A stretch of 64,000 nt of DNA from JAJTZA01 sp041744075 (GCA_041744075.1 JBGTLQ010000344.1:48015-112014), one strand, 5' to 3'. Counted from the first letter of the stretch, positions 8,551-18,635 are shown. The notes: a model not told the origin generated them from the letters alone. A program made the numbers and translations.

Positions 8551-9479
8551 AAAAATCTACGCTCATTGCGGGTGTATTCGCACTTGCCCAAATCCCCTTC
8601 GCTGGAGCTCAGTTCTTCCCGGCTGGCAGTGCGCCGACTCTGGGATACGTGCTGCAGGCCGAAAACCTCGCAGGCGATCGAGCCGGGGTGGTACGGAAGT
8701 TGGCGGAGTGCGAACGGGACGTGCTTGTTATCGATGAGGATTTTTCAAAAGATTCGCCGTGGACCTCGGGCGAAATTTCCGCAATCCGGCTTGCGCGCAA
8801 GGACCGCCGGATCCTCGCTTATCTCTCGATCGGGGAGGCGGAGAACTACCGCCGCTACTGGCAGCCCGATTGGGCCACCAAGCCGCCCGCATGGCTGGGA
8901 GAGGAAAATGCCGACTGGCCGGGAAACTATCGCGTCAATTTTTGGGATGCCGACTGGCAGGCCCACATTCTGTCAGCGCTGAAGCGGATCGTTGCTGCCG
9001 GATTTGATGGCGTTTATCTGGATATCGTCGATGCCTTTGAGGGCTTCGAGTATGATCCAAAAACGGGCCAATGGCGTGACCATCTTGAAAACCCGGCGAC
9101 GGGACAGAGCTTTCGCAAGGACATGATCGCTTGGGTGCGGCTGATTGCCGATGCCGCCCGTCAATCAAATCCAGGCTTTGCGGTGATTCCGCAAAACGGT
9201 GTGCAGTTGCTCGAAGACCCGCGGTTTGTGGAGACCATCGATGCAGTCGGAGTCGAAGACCTTTTTGCCGACTATGGCCAGTTGGCTTCTGAAGAGGAAT
9301 CATCGCATCGTCTTGGCTACCTCCGACACCTGGGGCCCAAGCACGTTTTTGTGATCGAGTATGACTTGGTCAAAAGCACCCTCCCTGCCGTGCGTGAGCG
9401 GTGCGAAGCCTATGGGTTCAGCCTTCTGATTACAAACCGTGCCCTCGACGGCATGGGATCGTGTGTTAAAGCAGAGTAG
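8547..9479 (+). CDS. GH114 / TM1410-like putative glycosidase, secreted
   Basis: The 310-residue product from ATG 8547 carries a signal peptide (MKKSTLIAGVFALAQIPFAGA). It shows the (beta/alpha)8-type pattern of the TM1410/MJ1477 family assigned to GH114, whose characterised members are endo-alpha-1,4-polygalactosaminidases. Visible elements are LAYLSIGEAENYR, YWQPDWATKPPAWLGEEN, NFWDADWQ, GFDGVYLDIVDAFE (candidate acidic catalytic residues) and VGVEDLFAD. Its start overlaps the stop of the upstream pseudogene C-terminus (ATGA), so translation was once coupled. Substrate is unknown; in this setting it may act on an unusual glycan linkage. Confidence 0.78.
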   Translation: MKKSTLIAGVFALAQIPFAGAQFFPAGSAPTLGYVLQAENLAGDRAGVVRKLAECERDVLVIDEDFSKDSPWTSGEISAIRLARKDRRILAYLSIGEAENYRRYWQPDWATKPPAWLGEENADWPGNYRVNFWDADWQAHILSALKRIVAAGFDGVYLDIVDAFEGFEYDPKTGQWRDHLENPATGQSFRKDMIAWVRLIADAARQSNPGFAVIPQNGVQLLEDPRFVETIDAVGVEDLFADYGQLASEEESSHRLGYLRHLGPKHVFVIEYDLVKSTLPAVRERCEAYGFSLLITNRALDGMGSCVKAE

Positions 9480-9538
9480 GCATGCCGTTATTTTTCATCT
9501 GGAAGATCAAGAGACCCGTACGCCTTGACGTGGGAGCC

Positions 9539-10888
9539 TCATTCATCCACCAACGGCCACGAACTTCCCCATCCGGGTTGTTCCGAGCGAGGCGGTGGTG
9601 CGCCCGGCACAAAATCACCGGTGGCCTTTATCCAGTCCTCCAACCGTGCCTTTAATTCCACGCGGGTCGTGGCATGTGCGGGGTCGTCGATGACATTCAC
9701 AAGTTCCAGTGGGTCGGTGCGCAAGTCGTAGAGCTCCTCCGCAGGACGCGGTCCCGGCGGCAGTTCCCATGATTCGTTCCAGTGTTCCCAATCCTGCACT
9801 CCGGCGGGAGGGGCATTGGTCGGGGGCTCGGGTGGTTTGGCATCCGGGGCGAAGTTGCGGATGTAGAGGTGCGAGGCTGTCCGCACCGCGCGGATCGGGT
9901 CGTGACAATCCACGTAGTCCTTTTCTGTTCGCCATGGTTTTTCGCCGTGGAAATTGCGCTCAAGGAAAATCGCATCTTCCGGCGGCGCTCCGTCCCCGAT
10001 GGCGTAGCTCCAGAACGGAAGGCCCTGGCACGGGCTGACCGGCTCGACCCCTGCCGCCGCAGCCCACGTGGCGCGGAATCCAATGTTCGAAACGGGCGCG
10101 TCCCGCGTGCTCCCCGGAGGCAGGATGCCCGGTTGCCGCATGAGCAGGGCAATTTCCGTGCCGATGCCGTAAAGCGATCCCTTCCCTCGCGGGCCGGCCA
10201 TTCCGTGATCCGTGGTAAACACCACAAGTGTTTGATCTGCCAAGCCAAGCTCCGAGAGGCCATCCATGAGCCGCCCGAATTGCGCATCCAGAAAAGCCAC
10301 CGCCGCCGCAAACTTGCGGAAGCCAACCAGCAGGGCCGGGGTCCGGGGCATCTCCGGGGGTAGCCAATTGGGCCATGATTCGGGCATCGGTGGAATGCGC
10401 GTGCCGACATCTTTCCAGATGCAGGAGTGCGGTTCCTGGGTGGCGATGTTGAGGTAGAACGGCCGCGCGGTATCGCGGTGGCGAAGTGCGTCCAGGGCGT
10501 TGTCAACTGCGCGGGGAAGTTTCCAGTCATTCCAATGACGCGAGAGGTCCACCTCATAGCGGTCGGTGCGCGGATGGCGCTCGTGGTTGATGCCGCTGAG
10601 AATCGTCTGGTAGCCGGCCGCGTTAAAGTCGTCCACCGTGGTCTGCCATTTCAAATCCAGAGGCCAACCCAAGTGCGAAAGGCCGAGCGCTCCGGAAGTG
10701 TGTGCGTGGAGGCCGCTCATCGCGCAGGCTCGCGACGGGGAACACGCCGGCGATGCGCAGTGCGCCTTGGTGAACCGCATGCCGGATGCCGCAAAGGCAT
10801 CAAGGTGCGGCGTCGGGATCCCGGCCCCATAACAGCTGAGCGCTCGTCCAAGATCGTGGCAGACAAAATAGAGAATATTTGGCTTCAT
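9539..10888 (-). CDS. S1 sulfatase, sulfamidase-like
   Basis: A 449-residue sulfatase without a signal peptide, so probably cytoplasmic unless it leaves by another route. The formylglycine motif is CSPSRACAMSG at residues 49-59, with metal ligands near HD at 11-12 and the TTDHGMAGPRGK segment. The Cys-rich variant of the motif and overall length resemble heparan N-sulfatase / sulfamidase-type members of family S1, but the substrate cannot be settled. The C-terminus has the usual LYDLRTDPLELVNV element. It faces the GH114 gene convergently. The SGNH esterase gene lies 72 bp upstream on the same strand. Confidence 0.87.
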   Translation of the reverse strand: MKPNILYFVCHDLGRALSCYGAGIPTPHLDAFAASGMRFTKAHCASPACSPSRACAMSGLHAHTSGALGLSHLGWPLDLKWQTTVDDFNAAGYQTILSGINHERHPRTDRYEVDLSRHWNDWKLPRAVDNALDALRHRDTARPFYLNIATQEPHSCIWKDVGTRIPPMPESWPNWLPPEMPRTPALLVGFRKFAAAVAFLDAQFGRLMDGLSELGLADQTLVVFTTDHGMAGPRGKGSLYGIGTEIALLMRQPGILPPGSTRDAPVSNIGFRATWAAAAGVEPVSPCQGLPFWSYAIGDGAPPEDAIFLERNFHGEKPWRTEKDYVDCHDPIRAVRTASHLYIRNFAPDAKPPEPPTNAPPAGVQDWEHWNESWELPPGPRPAEELYDLRTDPLELVNVIDDPAHATTRVELKARLEDWIKATGDFVPGAPPPRSEQPGWGSSWPLVDE

Positions 10889-10960
10889 AGAATTGTTGGC
10901 TTTTGGAGACAGCCGTGACGCTCGGCAAATGCTGAATCAGAAATCGTTTTTATGCGCAAA

Positions 10961-11704
10961 TCAGTCTGTGCGCGAAGTTTTCGAATGGTTTGCCTGCTCT
11001 TCCACAACAGGCAAAAGAAGTGCGCCCATGGCCTCGTAGGCCGTTGGCAGAAGGTGCAGCCGGTCCGGTTGGAAGAGGGCCTCAACCGGTTCGCCGCCCG
11101 CATCAAAAAAGGCGGGATTGATATCCACAAACCTAGCATTGGGGGCCTCTGCGCACCATGCGGCCAGCCGCTTGTTGAAGTCCTCGACCCGGTCCCAGAT
11201 TTCCCTGCGGTCTGGAGACTTGATGCTTGCGGCCACGATCAGGCAGGTGTCGGGAAGCAATTCGCCGAGGCGTTTTCCGAAAGCTAAAAAATTTTGGTAT
11301 GCCTCCTCTGCGGAGACCCCGCGCTTGAGGTCATTGCTGCCGCAGTAGTAAACAACAACCGTCGGCTTGTGGCGCAGCACCACGCCTTCTTGCCATGCCT
11401 TCTGATCCGCAGTCGTGCTGCCGCCAACCGCGCGGTTGTGAACGGGAATATTGCCCAGGCTGGCTGGCAGAGAAGCCCATTGGGCGAAGATGCTCGAGCC
11501 AACAAAGAAGATCGCTCCGGCTTGCGGGGGCTTGGTGTCGTCCTGATCGATCATGGTTTGGAATTTGGCGTTCATGCGCTCCTGCCGCGCCGGATTGGCT
11601 GCGGGGGCCGATGACGCGTCGATAAAAAATCCGACGGCAAAGAGGGCGGGTAGAAAGCATCGCAAAGAATAGGTCATACGCAAAACTTTGCGGGTTGTTT
11701 TCAT
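10961..11704 (-). CDS. secreted SGNH/GDSL-type esterase
   Basis: A 247-residue protein from ATG 11704 (an alternative ATG lies at 11677); both starts give a signal peptide ending near FFIDASSAPAA. The four SGNH blocks are visible: FVGSSIFAQW (nucleophile Ser), RAVGGSTT (Gly), YYCGSNDLKRG (Asn) and PDRLHL (Asp/His). Family members are deacetylases or lipases; next to sulfatases and glycosidases, removal of acetyl or other ester groups from a polysaccharide is the likely role. It is divergent from the six-hairpin glycosidase gene starting at 11818, so the 113-bp gap should hold both promoters. Confidence 0.85.
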   Translation of the reverse strand: MKTTRKVLRMTYSLRCFLPALFAVGFFIDASSAPAANPARQERMNAKFQTMIDQDDTKPPQAGAIFFVGSSIFAQWASLPASLGNIPVHNRAVGGSTTADQKAWQEGVVLRHKPTVVVYYCGSNDLKRGVSAEEAYQNFLAFGKRLGELLPDTCLIVAASIKSPDRREIWDRVEDFNKRLAAWCAEAPNARFVDINPAFFDAGGEPVEALFQPDRLHLLPTAYEAMGALLLPVVEEQANHSKTSRTD

Positions 11705-11817
11705 AGTCAAATTTCGCGTCAGAAGAAAGGAGACGTCCACCGTCGAATTGAACAACAAGTTGCGCGCCGGATCGGCTCGTCGGGGTCGCATCGCATCGAT
11801 TATGATGCAAACACAGC

Positions 11818-14277
11818 ATGTCCGCCACCCTAACGAGAGCATATCCACAAAGTCTCCGCTTGACGAAGAGCACGATGGAATCGGTCACCTTTTCGATCGA
11901 ACGGGAAGAAGGCGGCCTGCGCCACTATGCTTTGCAAACGACGCAAGCGCAGCGCGAGGATACGCCCCGGTCGCGCAAAGTGGACGAGCAGCCTGACCTG
12001 CCCCGCGTGCGTAGCGGTGATCTGGCGTTCGACGCGCTCTTTGCTCTTGCGCTCGAAGACATGCGTCTCAACAGCGTCAGCGAGATCCGCGACGAGGCCT
12101 ACTGCGGGGACGAGGGCATCCGCCGGGATGTCTTTCGAACCGGTGAGAAATGGCCCTACGTGTGGACAAGAGATGTCGCCTACGCGGTTGATCTCGGCTT
12201 GGTAGCGTTGGACCCGCGGCGCTCTGCCAATACCATCCTCTTCAAGATCAGCGCGTTTCGCAGTGGCCTCACACCGCCACCCACAATACCCGAGGGCTCG
12301 CTGCAGATCGTGCAGGACACGGGTTCCGGCGGGAGTTGGCCGGTGAGCACCGACCGGGTGAGCTGGGCGTTTGCCGCTGAAGCCCTCCTTGATCAGTTGA
12401 TTGGCCGCGATCGCGAGGCCTTTGCCGATCTCGCGTGCCGCGCGCTGTGTGGCACCATCGCTGCCGACCGCGCCGCAGCGTTTGATCCCCGTTCCGGTCT
12501 CTATGGCGGCGAACAGTCCTTTCTCGACTGGCGCACGCAGACCTACGCGCCGTGGGTCACCGACAACCTCGCGTGGATGTCGAAAAGCAGCGCACTCTCC
12601 ACCAATGCCTGCCATCACCGCGCTCTGATCGTGGCTTCGCGTCTGTCCTCCGAGCGTGGCGACGCGCTCGAGGCCGAACGTTATGGATTGATGGCCGGGG
12701 CGCTGGCCCAGGCGATCAACCAGCATTTTTGGATTCCGGCAGCCGGTCTCTACGCCAGCCTCACCACGCCGGGCCACGAACCCAGATCCGAGGCGCGTTT
12801 CGATCTGCTTGGCAACGCCCTCGTCATCCTCGGTGGCATCGCTCCTCCCGACCGGGCGCGTAGCGTTCTCAGCCGATATCCGCATGGTCCGGCGGGGGCT
12901 CCCGTTTATTTCCCGCAGCAACCGAACATTGCCGTCTATCACAACCGCGCGATCTGGCCGTTCGTAACTGCCTACGGCCTCGCTGCTGCCCATCGTGTCC
13001 GCCACGTAGCTGCAGCCGATGCGGCCGTGGAAACCCTCATGCGCGGAGCAGCCCTTAACCTCTCCAACATGGAGAACTTGGAATGGCTGACGGGCCGACC
13101 CGAGTTCGACGATGGCCCCGTGATCAACTCGCGGCGCCAGCTCTGGTCGGTCGCCGGCTATCTCGGGATGGTCGTGCGTTCGTTTTTTGGCTATGCTGCC
13201 AGTCCGGAGGGCTTGGTCTTCGAGCCCTTCCTCACGAGCGCGATGCGCTCCCGCCTCGGCGACCAGCCCAGTGCGACCCTTGAAGGTATGAGTTATCAAG
13301 GTGCGTCGCTGGATGTGGTGCTCAATTTACCCCCGGTCCTCGATACGCCCGGCTACCACCCGCTCGAGCGCGTGATGCTCAATGGCGAGCGCGTGGAAGG
13401 AGCGATTCCGCGCAACCAACTCCGCGATCTCGAACGGAACACGGTCGTGCTGTTTTTTGGCCCGCTGCAAGCGTCCGGTGAAAAAATAACAAAGCTCCCC
13501 GAAATCGACCCGCTATCCCGTGTTGCGCCGGAGGCGTTTGCCCCTGAGTGCCCGCAAGTGAGCGTGGTCGAGGAAGGAGGGCAGGCGTTCCTCGAAGTTT
13601 TCGATCCGGTCAACGACCCGGCGAACACCTGCTACGAGGTCTTCAGAGACAACGCATCGATGGGTTGGATGGAAAAGCCTGGGAGGTGGGCCGAGGCGCT
13701 GGCCAGACGCGAGTGCGGGTATCATTACGCGGCGGTCGCGGAGTTTCGCTCCAGCGGCCATCGGTCCCATTCGTCTCGCCCGCTGCGGGTGGATGGAGAC
13801 GGGTTCCGTTTTTTTCCGGCGAGCGAAAACGGGACACCACTCGAAAACTGGGGAGCCCCGGAAGATCTGCTTGCGTTTGCTCCCATCGGGATCACAAAGC
13901 CCGGCACTTATGCCTTTTGCCTGCGCTATCACAACACGTCGAAAAAGATCGGCTCTGGCGTGACCTGCGGCGTGAAGACCGTCCGCCTCGTCTTCCTGCG
14001 GGGCGGCGATGCCGGAGCGGGTGTTGTCCAGATGCCCAGCGTGGATGATCGCGGAGGCGGACGTCGCTGGGTGGAATCCACCGCCGTGGTGCTGGACCTG
14101 GCTCCCGGTGATTACCGCTTGGAGGTTGCTGACTTTTTTAACATGAGTTACCTCACGGCGAACGAGACCTACCTCCACAAAGGAGGTCGCGAAGGTCCGT
14201 ACAACCGGGTCAATATCGCCGGCCTTTGCGTTATAACTTTAGCGAATTCCGACGAGGCAATTGCTGCAAAAGGTTGA
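11818..14277 (+). CDS. six-hairpin (alpha/alpha)6 glycosidase-like protein
   Basis: An 819-residue protein without a signal peptide. Residues around 95-520 show the pattern of six-hairpin glycosidases of the glycogen-debranching/GH63-like type: WPYVWTRDVAYAVDLGL, TGSGGSWPVSTDRVSWA, YAPWVTDNLAWMSKS, YHNRAIWPFVTAYGL and an R-Q-L-W-S segment. The C-terminal 250 residues contain two beta-rich stretches that may be accessory or binding domains. The start could be ATG 11818 or ATG 11875 (MESVTFSIERE); neither has a convincing Shine-Dalgarno, and homologue alignment would decide. It converges with the GH74-like gene. Family number and substrate are not assigned. Confidence 0.75.
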   Translation: MSATLTRAYPQSLRLTKSTMESVTFSIEREEGGLRHYALQTTQAQREDTPRSRKVDEQPDLPRVRSGDLAFDALFALALEDMRLNSVSEIRDEAYCGDEGIRRDVFRTGEKWPYVWTRDVAYAVDLGLVALDPRRSANTILFKISAFRSGLTPPPTIPEGSLQIVQDTGSGGSWPVSTDRVSWAFAAEALLDQLIGRDREAFADLACRALCGTIAADRAAAFDPRSGLYGGEQSFLDWRTQTYAPWVTDNLAWMSKSSALSTNACHHRALIVASRLSSERGDALEAERYGLMAGALAQAINQHFWIPAAGLYASLTTPGHEPRSEARFDLLGNALVILGGIAPPDRARSVLSRYPHGPAGAPVYFPQQPNIAVYHNRAIWPFVTAYGLAAAHRVRHVAAADAAVETLMRGAALNLSNMENLEWLTGRPEFDDGPVINSRRQLWSVAGYLGMVVRSFFGYAASPEGLVFEPFLTSAMRSRLGDQPSATLEGMSYQGASLDVVLNLPPVLDTPGYHPLERVMLNGERVEGAIPRNQLRDLERNTVVLFFGPLQASGEKITKLPEIDPLSRVAPEAFAPECPQVSVVEEGGQAFLEVFDPVNDPANTCYEVFRDNASMGWMEKPGRWAEALARRECGYHYAAVAEFRSSGHRSHSSRPLRVDGDGFRFFPASENGTPLENWGAPEDLLAFAPIGITKPGTYAFCLRYHNTSKKIGSGVTCGVKTVRLVFLRGGDAGAGVVQMPSVDDRGGGRRWVESTAVVLDLAPGDYRLEVADFFNMSYLTANETYLHKGGREGPYNRVNIAGLCVITLANSDEAIAAKG

Positions 14278-14346
14278 GGCAGAACGAATTTTCACGTTAC
14301 TGCAAAAATGCACGTCGATCAAACTGAGCGAGGAACCAAGTGCCTC

Positions 14347-16635
14347 CTACTCGGGAAGGTCACTGTAGAAAAATCCGATTCCCGAGCTGCCAACATAGAT
14401 GCGGCCATAAATACCCGGGTCTGCTGCCAGGGCGCTGTTTCCTTTTGAAACGCCCATGGGGTAGAGGCCGGAAATCTTCTCCCAGGTTTCACCATCATCC
14501 ACGGACCGGAAAATCCCCCAGAGGGTTCCTTCCGGGCCGGACATGGCACCGCTCACGTAGGTGGTGAGTTGGTCCGAGCCCGGGGCCGGCGCGCCGAAAG
14601 CCACATCGATGATCTTTTCTGTTCCCGCCACCTGAGTCCAAGTTGCACCCGCATCCCGGCTTTCCCAGAGCGGCCCCATGTCGGTCGAAGCCAGCTTGTG
14701 GTTGTTGAATCCGGCAGTAAAAAACAGGCGACCGGATTCCCGTGGGTGAGCCCGGAGCTTGCAGTGAAAATCCCCCTGCTTGGAAGGAACGTCCCCGCGG
14801 ATCTGAAAGGTTTTTCCACCGTCTTGGGATCGGTAAAGCTTTTTTGTGGTCCAGTTGTAGGCATAAAACGTGTTCCCATCCTTGGGATCTGCCGTGATGA
14901 CATTCTTGTAGAAGTGCGAGGCCCTGTTCCATGAACCCCTTGGGACTTCACCCTCGAATTCGGACTCATTCCATGTTTTTCCTCGGTCTGCCGTGTGGAG
15001 GAACCGCCCCTCCTGACCGACCGTGAACCAAATGATCTTATTCGGGTCTTGGGAAGAAACCGCAATATTCCCATACACCCAGACATGTGGGTCTTTGACA
15101 TCAAATGGAAATTTCTCAAAGGCAAAGGGCGTCCAGGTTCGACCTCCATCGTCGGAGTAGCCTGAGAGCATCACACCCGCATGGGGGTTGTTGGCCTGCC
15201 CTTGAAAGATGCCGACCATGCTGCGGGGGTTGGAAAACATGAAGTCCATGTCCCAGCCGGATGAAAATTCTTCGACCGGTCCCCATGTTCTTGGATACGA
15301 ATGAATATCCTCGATCTTGAAAACCGCTCGATCCCAGCAGGCAATCACGGGTTGCCCAGGTTCCGGCACAAGGATTTCGTTCACAACCAACTCCTCGATT
15401 CCACGGCTCTGGGATTGCCATGTGATCTTATTGTTTGTGAGTGCGTTGTCAGAAAACCAGACCCCGACTCCCTGAGCGATCCAGATACGATCCTCTTTCA
15501 CAGGGTCAAAGCGAATGGCACCCGTGGAAAAGAAGGCTTCCTTGGCGAGCCAGGGAATATCTTCCGCGATGAGTTCTGAGTGCGCAATCGGCGTCCATGT
15601 GGCCCCTCCATCAAGGCTTCGTAGTTGCCGGTCAAAGCCCATCACTCCCGCGCCGAAGAGCAGAATCCGTGCGCTATTTTTTGGGTCGATAACTGCTTCA
15701 CCCCAAGCCTGTTTGCGAGGAAGCACCAGGGCACTCAGCTGGCCATCCCGCAGGATAAACGCATTCTCGCCGGTTGTTTGCGAGAGCACGAGCGTTCCAT
15801 CATTGGCAATCGAAGCAGACTCAATACTGGTCAAATCCAAGTCCTGACCAAGTTGCTTCCATGTTTTGCCAGCATCTTCACTTTGGAAAAGTCCAACACC
15901 CCAGACGGTCGCGTAGATTTTTGAGGTGCGGCCATCCGTGACGGGTGACGAGGGATCGAAGAGCACCTGCCCGATACCAGGATAAAATAGCGCCTTGCGA
16001 TTCTGGCGGGACTTCGCCTCGATACCTGCGGGGACTTGATCGAGCGGGATTTGCTCCCAAATTTTTCCGCCGTCACGGCTAACCAGCAACCCATTCCGGT
16101 TGGTGCCGTAAAACACCACATCAGGATTGATTGGGTCCACGGCGAGGCGCTCCCCTTGCAATCGGCCAGCTCGGGCATTGGGATCCATAAAAAGTGGTTT
16201 TGTCGGCAGAGAATCGGGAGCCTGCCAAGTTTCACCGCGGTCCGAACTCCGGTAAATGGTACCGCAGAACGCCATGTAAAGCCGGTCCGCTTTCGAGGGA
16301 GCAGCAACCAGACTCGAAACGCCATCATATTCAAAAAACCCCAGCGCCCCCTCCGGTAGCCGGTCCGTCGAAGCCAACTGCGTCCACTCCCCACGCTTTT
16401 CATCCCACTTGTAGGCACCACCAACATCGGTCCGTACTAATTTCAACTCACCGGAGGGATGCAAGTCCATGCCCGTCACAAAACCACCTGCTCCCAGCTT
16501 ACCTTGCGACCAAACCAGCTGCCTGTCAGCAACCCGAACTGGCTGCGGGGCCGCTGCCTCGGAAGCTATGCTTTCAGGCTGCGTGAGGAGGGTGAGGACC
16601 GGAGTGGCCCAAAGAATCAACAATGAAGATTTCAC
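14347..16635 (-). CDS. secreted GH74-like / BNR-repeat glycosidase
   Basis: A 762-residue protein starting at GTG 16635 with a signal peptide (KSSLLILWATPVLTLLTQPES). The N-terminal element GAGGFVTGMDLHP followed by VRTDVGGAYKWD is typical of GH74 xyloglucanase-type propellers; the Asp in RTDVGGAY aligns with the catalytic base region. Many BNR/Asp-box-like S-x-D-x-G-x-T-W repeats follow (SSDRGETW, SRDGGKIW, SEDAGKTW, SQDGGKTF), consistent with two beta-propellers. It follows the lectin-like gene at 16648 by 12 bp, so they form an operon. Could instead be a sialidase-fold protein of another family. Confidence 0.8.
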   Translation of the reverse strand: MKSSLLILWATPVLTLLTQPESIASEAAAPQPVRVADRQLVWSQGKLGAGGFVTGMDLHPSGELKLVRTDVGGAYKWDEKRGEWTQLASTDRLPEGALGFFEYDGVSSLVAAPSKADRLYMAFCGTIYRSSDRGETWQAPDSLPTKPLFMDPNARAGRLQGERLAVDPINPDVVFYGTNRNGLLVSRDGGKIWEQIPLDQVPAGIEAKSRQNRKALFYPGIGQVLFDPSSPVTDGRTSKIYATVWGVGLFQSEDAGKTWKQLGQDLDLTSIESASIANDGTLVLSQTTGENAFILRDGQLSALVLPRKQAWGEAVIDPKNSARILLFGAGVMGFDRQLRSLDGGATWTPIAHSELIAEDIPWLAKEAFFSTGAIRFDPVKEDRIWIAQGVGVWFSDNALTNNKITWQSQSRGIEELVVNEILVPEPGQPVIACWDRAVFKIEDIHSYPRTWGPVEEFSSGWDMDFMFSNPRSMVGIFQGQANNPHAGVMLSGYSDDGGRTWTPFAFEKFPFDVKDPHVWVYGNIAVSSQDPNKIIWFTVGQEGRFLHTADRGKTWNESEFEGEVPRGSWNRASHFYKNVITADPKDGNTFYAYNWTTKKLYRSQDGGKTFQIRGDVPSKQGDFHCKLRAHPRESGRLFFTAGFNNHKLASTDMGPLWESRDAGATWTQVAGTEKIIDVAFGAPAPGSDQLTTYVSGAMSGPEGTLWGIFRSVDDGETWEKISGLYPMGVSKGNSALAADPGIYGRIYVGSSGIGFFYSDLPE

Positions 16636-16647
16636 AATGCGAGATAG

Positions 16648-17496
16648 TCAGCGGGGTTCAGTCGTGATCTGGATGTCGGAAAGCCGAAAAGTGCCTTCCG
16701 AGGTGGCCCCCTGCTCGGCGGTTGCGTCGGTCCCACGACCAAGGCCAAAAGAAAAATTGTTCAAGAGCGTCTCCGGATGCGGGGAGGGCACATCCTTCCA
16801 AACCAACTCCTCGCCGTACCAAACGCTGAAAGTTCCCGGCCCCACGGAGACCGACCCTGAGGGAGATTTCACCTCCACCGCTGTGGTGCCGGAATTAAAG
16901 GCAAATGCCAGTGGCAAAACCAAGCGTCCACCAGCCTCAGCAGCGACTTGGAAAACCTCAGATTTTTCTTTCTGTCCTGAGAAAAAATAAAAGCTTTCGG
17001 TGTTTATCCCTGCGGACAACATGACAGATGCAAAAGTCGGACCTTCTTTCGCCACTGACTCGCGCGCCGGATTAAAGGGCGATCCACGAAAATTCTCGCC
17101 CACCGCAATGTTGAAAAGCGACTGTTTCGGCCTCGGCCAGAGCTTCGGCAGTAATTCCAGCCGACAATGCACCATCAGAAATCTGGAGTCCCCAGCCAGA
17201 GGGCTCAGTCGTGTGAGACGCACCCCTGAATTTTGCAAATCGGAACTTTCCGCATTGTAGGTCACATCAACCTGAAATGCCGAGTCCACGATCGAGAGTT
17301 GCGCCGCCTCGCCTGCTTTCCCAACATATTCAAATTGACCATCGCCCGAGCCGCGCAGGGCCTCTGGGGAATCAACCTTGCTGAAATCCTGGCTGAACTC
17401 TGTCGCATGACACTCGAAAGGCAGGCCCATCAGCATGAGCATCAAAGGTTTTACATAGGGGGTCATCACGCACGAACTCTTATGCGATGACACCAT
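16648..17496 (-). CDS. secreted beta-sandwich protein of unknown function
   Basis: A 282-residue protein. I kept ATG 17496 because GAGGTGG lies at good spacing upstream; an internal ATG at 17466 would also leave the hydrophobic signal segment (VKPLMLMLMGLPFECHA). The mature part reads like a concanavalin/LamG-type sandwich: an F-S-x-D-F start, a central GVRLTRLSPL block and a C-terminal FRLSDIQI element. No catalytic motif is visible, so a binding role is inferred. It is the first gene of a two-gene operon with the GH74-like enzyme. The LacI regulator gene lies 29 bp downstream of this position and upstream on the same strand, so it may belong to the same transcript. Confidence 0.65.
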   Translation of the reverse strand: MVSSHKSSCVMTPYVKPLMLMLMGLPFECHATEFSQDFSKVDSPEALRGSGDGQFEYVGKAGEAAQLSIVDSAFQVDVTYNAESSDLQNSGVRLTRLSPLAGDSRFLMVHCRLELLPKLWPRPKQSLFNIAVGENFRGSPFNPARESVAKEGPTFASVMLSAGINTESFYFFSGQKEKSEVFQVAAEAGGRLVLPLAFAFNSGTTAVEVKSPSGSVSVGPGTFSVWYGEELVWKDVPSPHPETLLNNFSFGLGRGTDATAEQGATSEGTFRLSDIQITTEPR

Positions 17497-17525
17497 CTTC
17501 TGCCACCTCGCCGTTGCGCAATCAG

Positions 17526-18635
17526 TTACGCTTGGTGCGCTTTTTTTGCCAATCGCCCTTTGCGTGGCAGCATCAGCGTGGTTCCCTCATGCCATGAGCA
17601 TGGCGTCGTTAGTCGCAGGGGAAGGTCACTCAGGCCGCGTTCGTTGATTTGAATGAGATTAAAAAGTAAGTCAACGGCGAGGCGGGCCTGCCGTTTTTGA
17701 TCGTGTACGGATCCACTTGAGCCCGGCTCCAGCTCCGGGTGGGAGTTGAGACTGGCATAGCGCACATCCTGTGGCATGCGCAAGCCGGCATCTTTGAGCC
17801 ACCAAATGGCCGTACGATTCCCATCGATGACGACGTCGGGACGGTGTTTTTCAAACCAACGAAAGAAATTGTCCCGATCACTTTTGAAGACGTTTTTTGT
17901 CAGATTGTGGTCACCTGGATACCAGAAGATGGGGGGTTGAGCGCCGAGCTGTTTGACATTGCGGCTCCGCTCCAACAACGTGGCCGCGTGAACCCGGTCG
18001 TCCATCGACGGGTTACCCCGGTAAAAGTTCGCGTACCCCACCCTTTCCACACCCGGCTGCCTTGCCTTTTCGGAAACCATGCGCACGGCGTTAAACCAGT
18101 CGCTGGTGACAGAGTTAAGACGGTGGGCCTCCCCATCGAAGCCGATCGTCACACACGCGAATTTGTCCCAGGCAAAATCCCACTGAAAAACCGGCCCACA
18201 AATTTCAAAAATAATTCCGTCAATGCCGCGGGCAAATAGGATCCGCGACATCGAAGCAGGTGAGGTTTTGCTGTCGAGCACATGTTCCTCAAGGAAGAAA
18301 TTGAGTTCCGATGCCCGCTCGACGACTCCGCTCTGACGCCTTTGCGAAGAAGCGGAGGGGGTGGGATCCACACGAACCAGCGCTAGAGAGTAACGCGCCC
18401 GCCCCCGCACTCTTTCACCCCAACGGTAGCGAGTTAGAGCACTCAGCGCCGGATCCGGCCGGTAGTTCATCTCAGCAGCCAGCTTTTTGATTTTTTCCCG
18501 AGTCGCACTTGAAATGCGCCCGGTCCCACGTAGCGCCCGGCAAACCGTGGCCTTGCTCACGCGGGCCTCCTTCGCGACGTCTTCCAGCGAGACGCGGGCC
18601 GGCAGCGTGCCTGATAAATCCGTGATCTTGTCCAT
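17526..18635 (-). CDS. LacI-family transcriptional regulator
   Basis: A 369-residue regulator starting at ATG 18635; a TTG nine bases earlier is less likely. Residues 15-60 are a LacI helix-turn-helix with hinge: VSLEDVAKEARVSKATVCRAL, then RISSATREKIKKLAAEMNYRPDP. The rest is a periplasmic-binding-protein-like sensor domain that would bind a sugar or oligosaccharide. It is encoded upstream of the secreted protein and GH74-like genes on the same strand and divergent from a sulfatase gene at 18742, so those genes are the natural targets. Residues near the ligand pocket diverge strongly from classical LacI, so the inducer cannot be predicted. Confidence 0.92.
   Translation of the reverse strand: MDKITDLSGTLPARVSLEDVAKEARVSKATVCRALRGTGRISSATREKIKKLAAEMNYRPDPALSALTRYRWGERVRGRARYSLALVRVDPTPSASSQRRQSGVVERASELNFFLEEHVLDSKTSPASMSRILFARGIDGIIFEICGPVFQWDFAWDKFACVTIGFDGEAHRLNSVTSDWFNAVRMVSEKARQPGVERVGYANFYRGNPSMDDRVHAATLLERSRNVKQLGAQPPIFWYPGDHNLTKNVFKSDRDNFFRWFEKHRPDVVIDGNRTAIWWLKDAGLRMPQDVRYASLNSHPELEPGSSGSVHDQKRQARLAVDLLFNLIQINERGLSDLPLRLTTPCSWHEGTTLMLPRKGRLAKKAHQA

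Noticed and set aside
11830..13299. 489-residue minus-strand frame inside the six-hairpin glycosidase
   Set aside because: Antisense to conserved motifs, low-quality Arg/Gly/Ala composition, no start signal.
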